NCBI GenBank assembly: GCA_020429045.1
Contig: JAGQLS010000012.1
Coordinates: 1 to 35,930, forward strand
Direction: 5' to 3'
Source: Candidatus Woesebacteria bacterium
GTDB taxonomy: Bacteria > Patescibacteriota > Microgenomatia > UBA1406 > GWC2-37-13
Length of the DNA stretch: 35,930 nt
In this document: positions 21,297 through 32,014 of the stretch, piece after piece
Position numbering within the stretch: position 1 is the stretch's first letter
Layout of the letters: every line of letters begins with the position of its first letter
Position numbers and translations under genes: made by a program
The notes under the pieces: model-generated
Seen by the model: only the letters and a program-made list of their open reading frames with translations
What the model was told of the DNA's origin: nothing
The model's database searches: none

Positions 21297-24200
21297 ATGG
21301 CCAAAAAATCTATTTCCAACGATCAAACCCCTAAAAATATTCTTCTTGGCACCGAAGAACAATTTATAAAAAACTTTGATCTTATCGATGTTCAAAAACA
21401 ATCATGGAAACGATTTATCAACCACGACCTCAAATCCATCATTCAAGAATTTTTTCCCATCGAGGACTATACGGGGAAAAAACTCACCCTTCATTTCGAG
21501 GACATGATTTTCGGAGAAGCCAAATACCCCATAGAGCTTTGCCTCAAAAACAAACTTACCTACGATCAACCTGTCTACCTTCGACTTACGATCGAAAACA
21601 AAAAAACCGGTGTGACCAAGAGCCAAGACGTATATTTGTTCAATGCCCCGATTATGACCGATCGTGGTACGTTCATCATAAACGGCATAGAACGCGCAAT
21701 TATCAGTCAGATTGTACGGTCACCAGGTATGTATTTTACCGCCGAGATCGACAAAACAACCGGAATCACGTTGTACAATGCCGAGATTCGACCGTACGTC
21801 GGTTCGTGGATTGACATCGGCATAAACAAGCACGGCATTATTGAGATCAAAATCAACAAACGCCGCAAAATGTTTGCTTCTGTCTTTCTCAAACTCTTCG
21901 ACGGAGAAAGCAACACCGAACTGCTCAACTACTTTCACGACATGGATAAAGAACTTCTGGACAAATATATCACCCCCACGCTCAAAAAAGACAAAACATC
22001 AACTCGCGATGAGGCAGTGTTAGAGTTTTACCGAAAGGTCAAACCAGGCGAACCGCTTATTTTGGACAACGCCTACAAAACACTCAACGCGCTCTTTTTT
22101 GACCCGAAACGATACTCGTTAAGCGATGTCGGCCGATACAAAATCAACAAAAAACTTGGACTGAAAATAGAAAACACACCAGACCATTATTTACTGCAAA
22201 AACAAGATTTCATCGCAGGACTCAAATACCTTGTCGGTTTAACAAAAGGACAAGGAACATTTGACGACATAGATCATTTGGGAAACCGAAGACTACGAAC
22301 CGTCGGAGAGCTGGTCGGCATGTATGGAATCCGTGCCGGTATGATTCGTGTTGAAAAAGAAGTCAAAGAACGTATGAGTTTGATAACCAGCGACGTCAAC
22401 CCGTCTCCTGCGCAGGTGCTCAATAACAAACCACTCATAGCAACGGTCAATATTTTCTACAAAACAAGCCAACTTTCAACGATCGTGGATCAGACGAATC
22501 CTCTTTCAGAACTTGATAATCTGCGAAGAATTACGGTCGGTGGACCAGGAGGTATCGAAAAGCAACGCGCATCGTTTTCGATCCGCGACATTTCTTCATC
22601 TCAATATGGTCGTATCGATCCTATCCGTTCGCCAGAAGGTCCAAACATCGGCGTTGTGACATACATGGCTATGTATGCGCGCGTCAACGAGTACGGTTTC
22701 GTCGAAACACCATACAAAAAAGTAGTGCAAGAGAAAAAGGGAAACAAAACACACATGAAAGTAACCGATGTTGTTGATTATCTGCAAGCTGACGATGAAG
22801 AGAAATACTACATCACTGCAGCCGGAGTAGAAATTGATGAGAAAGGGTACATTGTCAACGATCGAGTAGTTGTCCGACACGAGGGAGAAGTTATCGAAGT
22901 CCCAGCCGAACAAGTAAACTATGTTGATGTTTCCCCAAGACAAGCGATCGGTATTTCTGCAGCACTCATTCCATTTTTACAAAACGACGATGCAAGCCGT
23001 GCCCTCATGGGAAGCCATATGCAATGTCAGGCTGTACCGCTGGTCAAAGCAGACGCACCTCTTGTGGGAACCGGCATGGAAGATGTCATCGCAACCGAGC
23101 TTGGGAGAACAATCAAAGCTCCAGAGGCAGGGACGATCGAATATGTCGATGGTACAACAGTCACAATGAAAGGGAAATCAGGAAAAAAACATACCTTTAC
23201 TTGTAACCGTTATGCCCGCACCAACAAAAATGTATCGTTTGATCAAAAACCAACAGTCATCCCAGGACAAAAAGTGCAAAAAGACGAACTTATTGTCGAC
23301 GGTCCATCAACCCAAGGCGGCAAACTCGCCCTTGGACACAATCTGGTTATCGCCTACACCTCGTTGCACGGTATGGGATACGAAGATGGATTTGTCATTT
23401 CTGAACGACTCCTCAAAGAAGATTTATTTACTTCAATTTCAAGCGAAGAGTATGTTGCTGACCTCGTCGACACCAAACTCGGACCAGAAGAACTCACGCG
23501 CGACTTACCCAATGTCCGTGAAGAAATACTGCAAAACCTTGATGAAGAAGGATTGGTTCTTTTGGGTACGCAGGTCAAAGGCGGCGATATCTTGGTTGGA
23601 AAAGTTGCACCAAAAGGCGAACGAGAACTTACCGCAGAAGAACGACTCTTGCGAGCAATTTTTGGTGAAAAAGCTAAAGATGTCAAAGACACATCGCTTC
23701 GTATGTCCTATGGCGATAAAGGAGTCGTGACCAACATCGATATCATTGACGCAAAAAAAGACCCCAATGAACTCGAACCCAGCATCATAAAACGCATTTT
23801 GGTACAAACTTCTCAGCTGAGGAAAATTTCTGTTGGAGACAAATTGGCAGGGCGCCACGGAAACAAAGGAGTTATTTCAAAGATCCTTCCTGAATATGAT
23901 ATGCCCTATCTTGCAGATGGGACTCCTGTTGATGTAATCATTTCCCCACTTTCTATCCTTGCTCGTATGAATTTGGGGCAACTGTTTGAAACTATTTTGG
24001 GGTGGATCGCGCTCAAAAACAATGCGCATATTTCTGTTCCCGTGTTTGAAAAAATCAAAGAAGATTTTATCACGAACGAAATGAACAAACTTGGGTTCCC
24101 AACAAACGGCAAACAAACATTGTATAGCGGTCGCACTGGTGAGCCATTCGATCGACAAGTGCTCGTGGGCATCGGCTACATCATGAAACTGATCCACATG

Positions 24201-24512
24201 GTGGAAGACAAATTCCACGCACGCTCGGTAGGACCCTACTCACTTGTGACACAACAACCTCTTGGTGGTAAGTCGCAAATGGGAGGTCAACGATTTGGAG
24301 AAATGGAAGTGTGGGCTCTTGAAGCACATCGTGTTCCGCATGTTCTTCAGGAAATGCTTACCATAAAAAGCGATGACGTGCGAGGAAGACAAAAAGCGTT
24401 TGAGGCAATCATTAAAGGCCTCGACATCCCTCAATCAAGCGTTCCGGAATCATTCCGCGTTCTTGGTAAAGAGCTCAACTCACTCGGGTTATCAATTGAC
24501 TATATTTCCTAA
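21297..24512 (+). CDS. rpoB: RNA polymerase beta subunit
   Basis: 1071 aa. Core subunit of RNA polymerase. Landmarks are the fork/rifampicin region near residue 400 (TSQLSTIVDQTNPLSELDN then LRRITVGGPGG), SPEGPNIG, and GDKLAGRHGNKGVISKI. The C-terminal clamp contact GGKSQMGGQRFGEMEVWALE and SDDVRGRQKAFEAI complete the set. The start is MAKKSISND at 21297; an in-frame upstream extension to 21264 would begin inside the T-run of the leader hairpin. Three rifampicin-contact positions differ from the sensitive consensus (E. coli Q513, H526 and S531 correspond to T, N and T here). rpoC follows after 9 bp. rplJ and rplL, usual upstream neighbours, are not here. Confidence 0.97.
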   Translation: MAKKSISNDQTPKNILLGTEEQFIKNFDLIDVQKQSWKRFINHDLKSIIQEFFPIEDYTGKKLTLHFEDMIFGEAKYPIELCLKNKLTYDQPVYLRLTIENKKTGVTKSQDVYLFNAPIMTDRGTFIINGIERAIISQIVRSPGMYFTAEIDKTTGITLYNAEIRPYVGSWIDIGINKHGIIEIKINKRRKMFASVFLKLFDGESNTELLNYFHDMDKELLDKYITPTLKKDKTSTRDEAVLEFYRKVKPGEPLILDNAYKTLNALFFDPKRYSLSDVGRYKINKKLGLKIENTPDHYLLQKQDFIAGLKYLVGLTKGQGTFDDIDHLGNRRLRTVGELVGMYGIRAGMIRVEKEVKERMSLITSDVNPSPAQVLNNKPLIATVNIFYKTSQLSTIVDQTNPLSELDNLRRITVGGPGGIEKQRASFSIRDISSSQYGRIDPIRSPEGPNIGVVTYMAMYARVNEYGFVETPYKKVVQEKKGNKTHMKVTDVVDYLQADDEEKYYITAAGVEIDEKGYIVNDRVVVRHEGEVIEVPAEQVNYVDVSPRQAIGISAALIPFLQNDDASRALMGSHMQCQAVPLVKADAPLVGTGMEDVIATELGRTIKAPEAGTIEYVDGTTVTMKGKSGKKHTFTCNRYARTNKNVSFDQKPTVIPGQKVQKDELIVDGPSTQGGKLALGHNLVIAYTSLHGMGYEDGFVISERLLKEDLFTSISSEEYVADLVDTKLGPEELTRDLPNVREEILQNLDEEGLVLLGTQVKGGDILVGKVAPKGERELTAEERLLRAIFGEKAKDVKDTSLRMSYGDKGVVTNIDIIDAKKDPNELEPSIIKRILVQTSQLRKISVGDKLAGRHGNKGVISKILPEYDMPYLADGTPVDVIISPLSILARMNLGQLFETILGWIALKNNAHISVPVFEKIKEDFITNEMNKLGFPTNGKQTLYSGRTGEPFDRQVLVGIGYIMKLIHMVEDKFHARSVGPYSLVTQQPLGGKSQMGGQRFGEMEVWALEAHRVPHVLQEMLTIKSDDVRGRQKAFEAIIKGLDIPQSSVPESFRVLGKELNSLGLSIDYIS

Positions 24513-24521
24513 AAAAACACT

Positions 24522-27500
24522 ATGGACGACAATCGCAACACGTTCGACTTTAGCGGACTCCGTATTCGCCTCGCATCCGAGGAAGATATTCTTGGATGGT
24601 CCCATGGTGAAGTCACAAAACCAGAAACGATAAATTATCGTACCTTCCGACCAGAAAAGGATGGATTGTTTGATGAACGAATTTTTGGTCCTTCACGCGA
24701 CTATCAATGTTACTGTGGTAAATACAAGCGCATACGATACAAAGGGATTATCTGCGATCGATGCGGAGTCGAAGTGACTTCTTCTGTTGTCCGACGCGAA
24801 CGCATGGGTCATATCAAACTGGCAACACCTGTTGCGCACATTTGGTACTTCAAAGGTACATCTTCTCCTCTGAGCACGCTCCTTGATATACCAACGCAAA
24901 CACTTGAGCGTATCGTGTATTATGCGCTTTATCTTGTTGTTAAGGTGAATAATGATCGGAGAAAAGAAGTGATAAAAGAACTCGAAGTTTTGAGAGAAAA
25001 AGAAATCAAAGCACAAGAAACGTGGTATGAAGAAGAAAAAAACAAACTCAAACAGCAATTTGATAAAGAGAAAGAAACAACGCAAAAAAAGATCACCAAT
25101 ACAGAACAGCGCGAAATCGCCATACAAGAAGTTGAGCTTAAGGAGCGTCACCGTTTCAAAAAGCTTTCTGATAAATATGTAGAACAAAAATCACAAAAGC
25201 TTGCTATATACGACCGACTCATCAAAGTGATAAAGAAGATCGCTCCTATGGACACGCTCGACGAAGAAGATTATCTTTTTTTGAAAGAATATGGTCTGGA
25301 AGATTTCGCAGAATTTGGTATGGGTGCAGAAGTTTTGCACGATTTGCTGCAAAAACTCAATCTTGAGGAACTCTTGAGTAAAACCATGAGCATGGCAGCA
25401 GATGCACGGGGCGAAAAAAGAAGTAAATTAAACAAAAAAATTCGCCTTATCGAATCGTTCGTCAAAGGGAACATTTCACCCAGCTGGATGATGATGACTG
25501 TTTTGCCAGTGATTCCTCCAGACTTGCGCCCTGTTGTACAACTCCCCGGTGGAAAATTTGCAACCTCTGACTTAAACGATTTGTACAGAAGAGTCATAAA
25601 CAGAAACATTAGACTCAGACAATTGCTAGATTTGGGTGCTCCGGAAATTATCTTACGCAACGAAAAGAGAATGCTCCAGGAAGCAGTCGATTCGCTCCTT
25701 GATTTACAAAAATCACGAGGACGAACTCGAACCCACAGGTCGGCAAAGACGCTTAAATCGTTGTCAGATATTTTACGAGGCAAACAAGGCCGATTCAGAC
25801 AAAATCTACTAGGAAAACGTGTTGATTATTCTGCCCGATCGACTATTATCGTTGGTCCAAACTTAAAAATAAATCAATGCGGCATCCCTAAAGAAATGGC
25901 GCTTGAACTATTCAAACCTCATTTATTACACGAGATCATCATTCGTGGTTTTGCGCCAAACATAAAAAGCGCGAAAACATTTTTAGAAGAACGGCATCCG
26001 GTTGTGTACGATATTTTGGAAGAAATCACCAAAGATCATCCCGTACTCTTGAACCGCGCGCCAACGTTGCACAAATTATCGATACTCGGATTTTATCCTG
26101 TGCTTATTGATTCTGGCGCGATTCAGCTCCATCCTACAGTCTGTGCCGGATACAACGCTGACTTTGATGGTGACGCTATGGGCGTATTTGTTCCTCTTTC
26201 AAACGAAGCAATAAAAGAAGTACAAGAGCGCATGCTTCCCTATCACAATCTGCTCAAACCAGCAGACGGGTCGCCAATCGTCATCCCAAACAAGGAAATG
26301 GCACTGGGTGTTTACTACATCACCACACTCAACAAAGATTTTGACAATGTCAAAGATGAAGATCGAAAAATATTTGCAACCAAAGAAGACGCCGTCAGCG
26401 CATACAATTTGGGGATTGTTAAACTTAGAGAGCCAATCTATGTGATGATTGACAGTACGGTTTTGAAAACCTCGGTCGGAAGAATTCTATTCAACGATAC
26501 TTTACCTGAAAAACTACAATTCATAAATAGTGACGTAACTGCAGCAGATATCAAAAATTTCATTGTTGAAGCTACCAAATTCATGACCAACAAAGAAGTT
26601 GGTGAAATTATCGACAAAATCAAAGACGTTGGATTCTGGGGTTCAACCATGGCTGGCGGTCTTTCGGTATCTATCTTTGATTGTAAGATGATCGAGGAAA
26701 AAGATACGCTTATCGAAAAAACCGAACAAGAAGCCAGCAAAATCCAAGATAACTTTAATCAAGGATTACTGACTCTTGAAGAAAAACGCCGGCTCACGAA
26801 TAAATTGTGGATTGACACAACCGAAGATCTTGCAGACAAAACGTGGGATATCATAACCGATGAAAACCCCGTAAAAATCATTATCAAGTCGGGTGGTGCT
26901 CGTGCTTCACGTGAACAACTCAAGCAACTTTCTGCTATCAAAGGATTGGTTGTAGACCCTATGGGTAAAATTATCGAAGTGCCTACAAAATCAAACTATC
27001 GCCAGGGCTTAAATATTTTTGAATATGTCATTTCTGCCCGCGGAGGACGCAAAGGTCTGACCGACTCGGCACTCAAAACTGCAGACGCAGGATATCTCAC
27101 CCGTAGACTGCACGACGTTGCTCACGACATGATCGTTCGCGAAGAAGACTGCGGCACAAACAAAGGGCTCACGATTTCTTCAAAAGGAGAACGTGGAGAT
27201 AAAATCCTCAAACGCATCGCCGGACGATTCACCCTTGAACCAATCATTGGAAAAAAAGGTAAAGTACTTATCGAAAAAGATACACTTCTTACCGAAGAAC
27301 ACATGCACGTCATTGAAAAGAACGAAATCGACCATGTTGTTGTTCGCAGCCCGCTCTTTTGTAAAGCAAAATTTGGCATGTGTGTCAAATGCTACGGCTC
27401 TGACCCGTCAACCACTAAACAGGTCGAGATCGGCGTACCGGTTGGCGTGCTTGCTGCACAATCTATTGGCGAACCGGGTACACAACTTACCATGCGTGTT

Positions 27501-28340
27501 CGACACTTCGGAGGTATTGTTATATCCGACGTGACGCAAGGTCTGCCGCGCGTTGAAGAACTTTTTGAAACACGCAATCCGAAAGTGGTTTCACCAATAA
27601 CCGAAGTTGATGGAAAAGTGAGCGTGAAAGAAGACAGCGAGCGCGACATGTTTGTTGTGCGCGTAACTTCAACAAACGACAAAGATGAATTTCAAGAATA
27701 TAGTATTCCCACCACGCAAAAATTGAAGGTACAAGATGGCGATTTGGTACCATCGGGTACACAACTTTCCGAAGGATACTTAAATATCAAAGATGTTTTG
27801 AGCATCCGTGGTATCGAATATGCACAATTGTATTTATTAAATGAAATACAAGCAGTCTATGAATCGCAGGGAATCGGTATTCATGATAAACATTTTGAGG
27901 TTATCATCCGAAAAATGAGCGACAAAGTAGTGATTGAAGATGAGGGCGATAGTGCATTCACCAAAAATGAAGTCACATCACGTGTACGGTTTGAAGAAGA
28001 AAACAAAAAGACATTGGCTGTCGGTGGTAAGCCTGCTGTCGGCAAGATTACCATCTTCGGCATCACTCGCGCCGCAATCTACACCGATTCGTGGTTGTCG
28101 GCTGCGTCGTTTGAACAAACAACCAACGTGCTCAGCAAGGCAGCGATCAAAGGTGAAATAGACTACTTGCTCGGGCTAAAAGAGAATGTTATAATTGGAA
28201 GACTTATTCCAGTCTATGACTTTTTAATAAATAAATATTATCAACAATTTCAAGCAACTTATGCCAACGATAAACCAACTGGTGCGCAAGAGCCGCAAGA
28301 AGAAAACGCGGAAGTCGAGAGCAGCAGCGCTCAAGAGTAA
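24522..28340 (+). CDS. rpoC: RNA polymerase beta' subunit
   Basis: 1272 aa. It carries the catalytic Mg triad NADFDGD. Zinc finger 1 is [20 protein letters not shown] near residue 66, and the second zinc site uses DCGT plus [13 protein letters not shown] long charged coiled-coil clamp segment is present at about 140-225. The residues after NADFDGD read AMGVF, where nearly all bacteria have QMAVH. The C-terminal 27 or so residues (from about YANDKP to AQE) are acidic, poorly conserved in type, and encoded by DNA that also encodes the start of rpsL in another frame, an 80-bp overlap. Confidence 0.97.
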   Translation: MDDNRNTFDFSGLRIRLASEEDILGWSHGEVTKPETINYRTFRPEKDGLFDERIFGPSRDYQCYCGKYKRIRYKGIICDRCGVEVTSSVVRRERMGHIKLATPVAHIWYFKGTSSPLSTLLDIPTQTLERIVYYALYLVVKVNNDRRKEVIKELEVLREKEIKAQETWYEEEKNKLKQQFDKEKETTQKKITNTEQREIAIQEVELKERHRFKKLSDKYVEQKSQKLAIYDRLIKVIKKIAPMDTLDEEDYLFLKEYGLEDFAEFGMGAEVLHDLLQKLNLEELLSKTMSMAADARGEKRSKLNKKIRLIESFVKGNISPSWMMMTVLPVIPPDLRPVVQLPGGKFATSDLNDLYRRVINRNIRLRQLLDLGAPEIILRNEKRMLQEAVDSLLDLQKSRGRTRTHRSAKTLKSLSDILRGKQGRFRQNLLGKRVDYSARSTIIVGPNLKINQCGIPKEMALELFKPHLLHEIIIRGFAPNIKSAKTFLEERHPVVYDILEEITKDHPVLLNRAPTLHKLSILGFYPVLIDSGAIQLHPTVCAGYNADFDGDAMGVFVPLSNEAIKEVQERMLPYHNLLKPADGSPIVIPNKEMALGVYYITTLNKDFDNVKDEDRKIFATKEDAVSAYNLGIVKLREPIYVMIDSTVLKTSVGRILFNDTLPEKLQFINSDVTAADIKNFIVEATKFMTNKEVGEIIDKIKDVGFWGSTMAGGLSVSIFDCKMIEEKDTLIEKTEQEASKIQDNFNQGLLTLEEKRRLTNKLWIDTTEDLADKTWDIITDENPVKIIIKSGGARASREQLKQLSAIKGLVVDPMGKIIEVPTKSNYRQGLNIFEYVISARGGRKGLTDSALKTADAGYLTRRLHDVAHDMIVREEDCGTNKGLTISSKGERGDKILKRIAGRFTLEPIIGKKGKVLIEKDTLLTEEHMHVIEKNEIDHVVVRSPLFCKAKFGMCVKCYGSDPSTTKQVEIGVPVGVLAAQSIGEPGTQLTMRVRHFGGIVISDVTQGLPRVEELFETRNPKVVSPITEVDGKVSVKEDSERDMFVVRVTSTNDKDEFQEYSIPTTQKLKVQDGDLVPSGTQLSEGYLNIKDVLSIRGIEYAQLYLLNEIQAVYESQGIGIHDKHFEVIIRKMSDKVVIEDEGDSAFTKNEVTSRVRFEEENKKTLAVGGKPAVGKITIFGITRAAIYTDSWLSAASFEQTTNVLSKAAIKGEIDYLLGLKENVIIGRLIPVYDFLINKYYQQFQATYANDKPTGAQEPQEENAEVESSSAQE

Positions 28341-28677
28341 CTATAACGCAATAAAACGGAGATACGTCAAAACAGAAAACCCCATCAAACGGGGCGTATG
28401 TACCATTGTCCGAACCATGACACCGAAAAAGCCAAACTCAGCGCTTCGAAAAGTAGCTCGTGTACGGCTTTCAAACGGCATGGAAGTGACTGCCTATATC
28501 CCAGGGATTGGTCACAATTTGGCAGAACACTCGGTGGTTATTGTTCGTGGCGGTCGTGTAAAAGATTTACCAGGAGTAAAATATCATATTGTCCGCAATA
28601 AACTCGATACCGAAGGAGTACAAAATCGTATGACGTCGCGTTCAAAGTATGGAACACGCAAACCTAAAAAATCATAA
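28261..28677 (+). CDS. rpsL: 30S ribosomal protein S12
   Basis: 138 aa. Sits at the decoding centre. The invariant start [15 protein letters not shown] fixes the initiation codon, and the core [40 protein letters not shown] and RSKYGTRKP are all present. The loop between ALKS and KRGVC has the longer firmicute-type insertion. The streptomycin-contact lysine in TPKKPNS and the lysine in GRVKDLPG are wild-type. The first 80 bp lie inside the end of rpoC. No Shine-Dalgarno is visible before the ATG, so the terminating rpoC ribosomes may not help either, since they stop downstream of it. Confidence 0.97.
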   Translation: MPTINQLVRKSRKKKTRKSRAAALKSNYNAIKRRYVKTENPIKRGVCTIVRTMTPKKPNSALRKVARVRLSNGMEVTAYIPGIGHNLAEHSVVIVRGGRVKDLPGVKYHIVRNKLDTEGVQNRMTSRSKYGTRKPKKS

Positions 28678-28723
28678 CGCAATAATTTTGCATTATGCAT
28701 TATAAATTTTCGCATTAATAACA
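28678..28723. repeat. Intergenic low-complexity linker rpsL-rpsG
   Basis: Contains TTGCATTATGCATTATAAAT, an imperfect duplication of GCATTAT. It resembles the linker before fusA at 29200-29236, which reads AATGCACAATGCTTAATTG and then ATAATTAATAATA. A -10-like TATAAA is included but is far from the GTG start. Confidence 0.5.
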
Positions 28724-29197
28724 GTGCCTCGACATCAATACAAAAAACGAACAATTCAATCAGACCCAATATATAATAGTTATGAAGTTGCAAAATTCAT
28801 AAACTATGTCATGGTCGATGGCAAAAGAACCGTCGGCGAGCGTATTGTATACACGGTTCTTGAGAATCTTAAAGCAGGAAAAAAAGATCCAATAATAACA
28901 CTCAACAAAGCAATTGCCAATGTTTCTCCCAATAAAGAAGTTAAACCTCGAAGGCTCGGGGGCGCATCATATCTCGTACCGATCGATGTGCGAAACGAAC
29001 GCAAGCTGTATCTTGCACTCAACTGGATTATTGATGCGGCAAAAGCACGATCAAACAAAGAATTTCATTCATTTGCAGACAAACTCACTGCAGAAATCAA
29101 GGAAGCTGCCAAAAATCAAGGAAAAGCGGCAGAAAAAAAAGCGCAGACCGAAAAGACAGCTGCTGCAAACAAAGCGTTTGCTCATCTTCAATGGTGA
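28724..29197 (+). CDS. rpsG: 30S ribosomal protein S7
   Basis: 157 aa. Primary binder of the 16S rRNA 3' domain and nucleator of the head of the small subunit. Conserved stretches are MPRHQYKKRTIQSDPIYNS, FINYVMVDGKRTVGERIVY, IANVSPNKEVKPRRLGGASY and the C-terminal KANKAFAHLQW-type end (NKAFAHLQW). A Lys/Ala/Glu-rich segment before the end (KNQGKAAEKKAQTEKTAAAN) is longer than in many S7. The start codon is GTG at 28724. Part of the reduced str operon. Confidence 0.97.
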   Translation: MPRHQYKKRTIQSDPIYNSYEVAKFINYVMVDGKRTVGERIVYTVLENLKAGKKDPIITLNKAIANVSPNKEVKPRRLGGASYLVPIDVRNERKLYLALNWIIDAAKARSNKEFHSFADKLTAEIKEAAKNQGKAAEKKAQTEKTAAANKAFAHLQW

Positions 29198-29238
29198 ACG
29201 TAATGCACAATGCTTAATTGATAATTAATAATATACAC

Positions 29239-31347
29239 GTGGCTCAACAACAACGACATATCATCACAAGAGACAGAAATGTTCCTCTTGATAAAATCAG
29301 AAACGTAGGCATCATCGCCCATATCGATTCTGGAAAAACAACCACTACCGAACGTATCCTTTTTTACACCGGTTCTTCGTACAAACTCGGCGACATCGAT
29401 GAAGGAGACACGCAGATGGACTGGATGGATCAAGAACGCGAACGTGGAATCACAATCGTTTCTGCCGCAACAACCACATTCTGGAAAGATGTACGCATAA
29501 ACATCATTGATACTCCAGGCCACGTCGACTTTACCGCAGAAGTAGAACGATCTCTCCGTGTTTTGGACGGTGGCGTTGTTATTTTCGACGCTGAAGAAGG
29601 AGTGCAGAGCCAATCAGAAACCGTATGGCGGCAAGCTGACAAATATAAAGTGCCGCGTATCTGCTTCATCAACAAAATGGACAAGCTTGGAGCAGATTTT
29701 TTCGCAACTTCAAAAGAAATCGAAGAACGACTCGGTGCTAATCCGGTCATCATGGTCTACCCTATCGGCAAAGAAGATGAGTTTGAAGGTGTTATTGACC
29801 TTCTTACCATGAAAAGTCTTATCTGGGGCAAAGACGAAACAGGCATAGAATATGACGTCAAGGACAAAATCCCCGACAATCTTAAGGATCTTGCACGTGA
29901 TCAACGTGCTCAAATGGTTGAAAAGATTGCAGAAACAGACGATGCGCTTCTTGAAAAATACTTAAACGGCGAGGAAATTTCTGTTGAAGAACTGAAAAAA
30001 GCCTTAAGAAAAGCAGTCATTGGCTACAAACTTATTCCAGTGTATGCGGGCACATCGCTTCGAAATAAAGGAGTACAACCAGTGCTTGATGCTATGGTTG
30101 ATTACCTCCCCTCACCTGTTGATTTAAAAGAAGTAAAAGGTGTCAAGCCTCATTCTGAAGGGGAAGTTGTAACAAGACAACTCACGCCCGATGAACATAT
30201 GGCTGCGCTTGCATTTAAGATTCAACTTGACCCACATGTGGGTAAAATCACCTACACGCGTATTTACTCGGGCACGATCAAATCGGGTTCATATGTATTC
30301 AATGTAAACAGTGGTAAACGAGAACGTGTTAGCCGTATCTTGCTCATGCACGCAAACCAGAGAGAAGAAATCGATACCGCATTTGCAGGAGAAATCGTGG
30401 CGCTTGTTGGACCAAAGGACACCAAAACCGGAGACACGATCGCCGATGAAGACCACCCAATCCTTTTGGAACAAATCACCTTTCCTGAACCAGTCATTTC
30501 CCTTGCTATTGAACCAAAAACCAAAGCCGATCAAGAAAAATTATCCTATGCCCTCCAGCGATTGTCAGATGAGGACCCAACATTTCAAGTCAAAGTCAAT
30601 CACGAAACAAACCAAACCATTATGTCCGGCATGGGAGAACTCCACCTTGAAATCCTCGTTGACCGTATGAAGCGCGAAATGGGTATGGACGCAAATGTCG
30701 GTAAACCCCAGGTTGCTTACAAAGAAACGATCAAAGACCATGCCGATGCTGAAGGGAAATATATCAAGCAAACTGGAGGTCATGGTCAATACGGACACTG
30801 TCTTATGAAGGTTGACCCGCTCGGCCGTGGCGAAGGATTCAAGTTCGTCAACGCCATCAAAGGAGGAGCAATACCCTCGGAATTTATTCCTTCTGTTGAA
30901 AAAGGTGTCAAGCAAGCTTTGGACAAAGGAATACTTTTGGGATTTCCCATGACCGACATCCAAGTCACGCTCTACGATGGAAGCTATCATGACGTTGATT
31001 CTTCTGATATTGCATTCCAAATTGCAGGCTCGATGGCATTGCAAAGTGCAGTTAAAAAAGCAGGACTTTTGCTCCTTGAACCGATCATGCGACTCGAGAT
31101 TACGGTTCCTGACGAATACATGGGTACCGCGATTGGCGACATCTCAAGTAGGCGCGGAAAAGTACAAGGAACGGAAAAGAGAAATCGGGTAAGTATCATC
31201 AAAGCGTTTGCGCCACTTGCTGAACTCTCAGGTTATGCAACGATTTTGCGCTCATTAACTGAGGGTCGCGGCGTATTTTACATGGAGCCTTCACACTACG
31301 AAATTGTGCCGGTCAACATCGTCTCAGCGATGCAAAATAACGGATGA
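29239..31347 (+). CDS. fusA: Elongation factor G
   Basis: 702 aa. GTPase that drives tRNA-mRNA translocation. G1 reads [14 protein letters not shown] (Ser where most EF-G have Ala), G2 RERGITI, G3 DTPGHVDF, G4 NKMDK, with domains II-V complete to [13 protein letters not shown]. The start is taken as GTG 29239 (VAQQQRHII); a TTG at 29218 in the same frame would add residues from AT-rich linker sequence. A TAATAT box lies 4 nt before the GTG. tuf does not follow; instead a convergent repair cluster begins after 16 bp. Confidence 0.97.
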   Translation: MAQQQRHIITRDRNVPLDKIRNVGIIAHIDSGKTTTTERILFYTGSSYKLGDIDEGDTQMDWMDQERERGITIVSAATTTFWKDVRINIIDTPGHVDFTAEVERSLRVLDGGVVIFDAEEGVQSQSETVWRQADKYKVPRICFINKMDKLGADFFATSKEIEERLGANPVIMVYPIGKEDEFEGVIDLLTMKSLIWGKDETGIEYDVKDKIPDNLKDLARDQRAQMVEKIAETDDALLEKYLNGEEISVEELKKALRKAVIGYKLIPVYAGTSLRNKGVQPVLDAMVDYLPSPVDLKEVKGVKPHSEGEVVTRQLTPDEHMAALAFKIQLDPHVGKITYTRIYSGTIKSGSYVFNVNSGKRERVSRILLMHANQREEIDTAFAGEIVALVGPKDTKTGDTIADEDHPILLEQITFPEPVISLAIEPKTKADQEKLSYALQRLSDEDPTFQVKVNHETNQTIMSGMGELHLEILVDRMKREMGMDANVGKPQVAYKETIKDHADAEGKYIKQTGGHGQYGHCLMKVDPLGRGEGFKFVNAIKGGAIPSEFIPSVEKGVKQALDKGILLGFPMTDIQVTLYDGSYHDVDSSDIAFQIAGSMALQSAVKKAGLLLLEPIMRLEITVPDEYMGTAIGDISSRRGKVQGTEKRNRVSIIKAFAPLAELSGYATILRSLTEGRGVFYMEPSHYEIVPVNIVSAMQNNG

Positions 31348-31363
31348 TGATTTAGTGAAGATT

Positions 31364-32014
31364 CTACAATAATCCTGCTTGCTGAAGTTTCTGGCTTATG
31401 GGATCATCGCTGTAGTCTTTCTTGCGAGCTGGAGAATATGCTCTCCCATAGTCAACCAAGCGCAAACTAAAACCCGACCACTCTTCTTTTTCAAGAAGCT
31501 GCATGAGGTCTTGTTCTATTTTGCTCGGGTCATTTTGTTTTGTTAAGCCAAATTTTTGTGACAGACGACGCACGTGCGTGTCTACTGCCAAACCTTCGAT
31601 AACACCAAACGCGTTGCTCAACACCACATTTGCTGTTTTTCGCGCAACTCCAGGAAGCATGATCATCTCCTTCATGGTTTTGGGAAGCGTGTCATGGTAC
31701 GTTTCGTGGATGATTTTTGCAGTTGCAAGGATATTTTTTGCCTTGTTTTTATAAAACCCTGTGGAACGGATGTCTTGTTGAAACGTTTCTGTGTCGGCAT
31801 CAACGTAATCTTTCACTTTTGGATATTTTTTAAAAAGTGTCTTGGTTACGATATTGACGCGATTGTCTGTGCACTGGGCAGAGAGGATGACAGCAACCAA
31901 AAGTTCCCAGGGGTTAGAATAGTCGAGTGCGGGTTTTGCAACGGGAAAAAGCTTTTTAAGTTCTTGACAGATGACTTGTGCTCGTTTCTTGCGGATCTGT
32001 AGATCGTAGTTCAT
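31364..32014 (-). CDS. nth: Endonuclease III-like DNA glycosylase lacking the Fe-S cluster
   Basis: 216 aa. Removes oxidised pyrimidines and nicks the strand. The helix-hairpin-helix LPGVARKTANVV carries the catalytic lysine near residue 117, and VDTHVRRL the aspartate near 135. Early motif LSAQCTDNRVN is typical. The C-terminal end, where the family has four cysteines for a 4Fe-4S cluster, reads GRAYSPARKKDYSDDP: no cysteine is left. I place the start at the third codon of the longer frame (32014) because TACAAT ends 6 nt before it. The start lies inside the 3' end of the HD-domain gene, an overlap of 59 bp. Confidence 0.92.
   Translation of the reverse strand: MNYDLQIRKKRAQVICQELKKLFPVAKPALDYSNPWELLVAVILSAQCTDNRVNIVTKTLFKKYPKVKDYVDADTETFQQDIRSTGFYKNKAKNILATAKIIHETYHDTLPKTMKEMIMLPGVARKTANVVLSNAFGVIEGLAVDTHVRRLSQKFGLTKQNDPSKIEQDLMQLLEKEEWSGFSLRLVDYGRAYSPARKKDYSDDPISQKLQQAGLL

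Noticed and set aside
9926-31347. Reassigned UGA codon (code 25), as in some CPR lineages
   Set aside because: RF2 is present with its SPF motif and genes such as hicB, ftsE, vanZ-like and fusA end at UGA, so the standard bacterial code fits.
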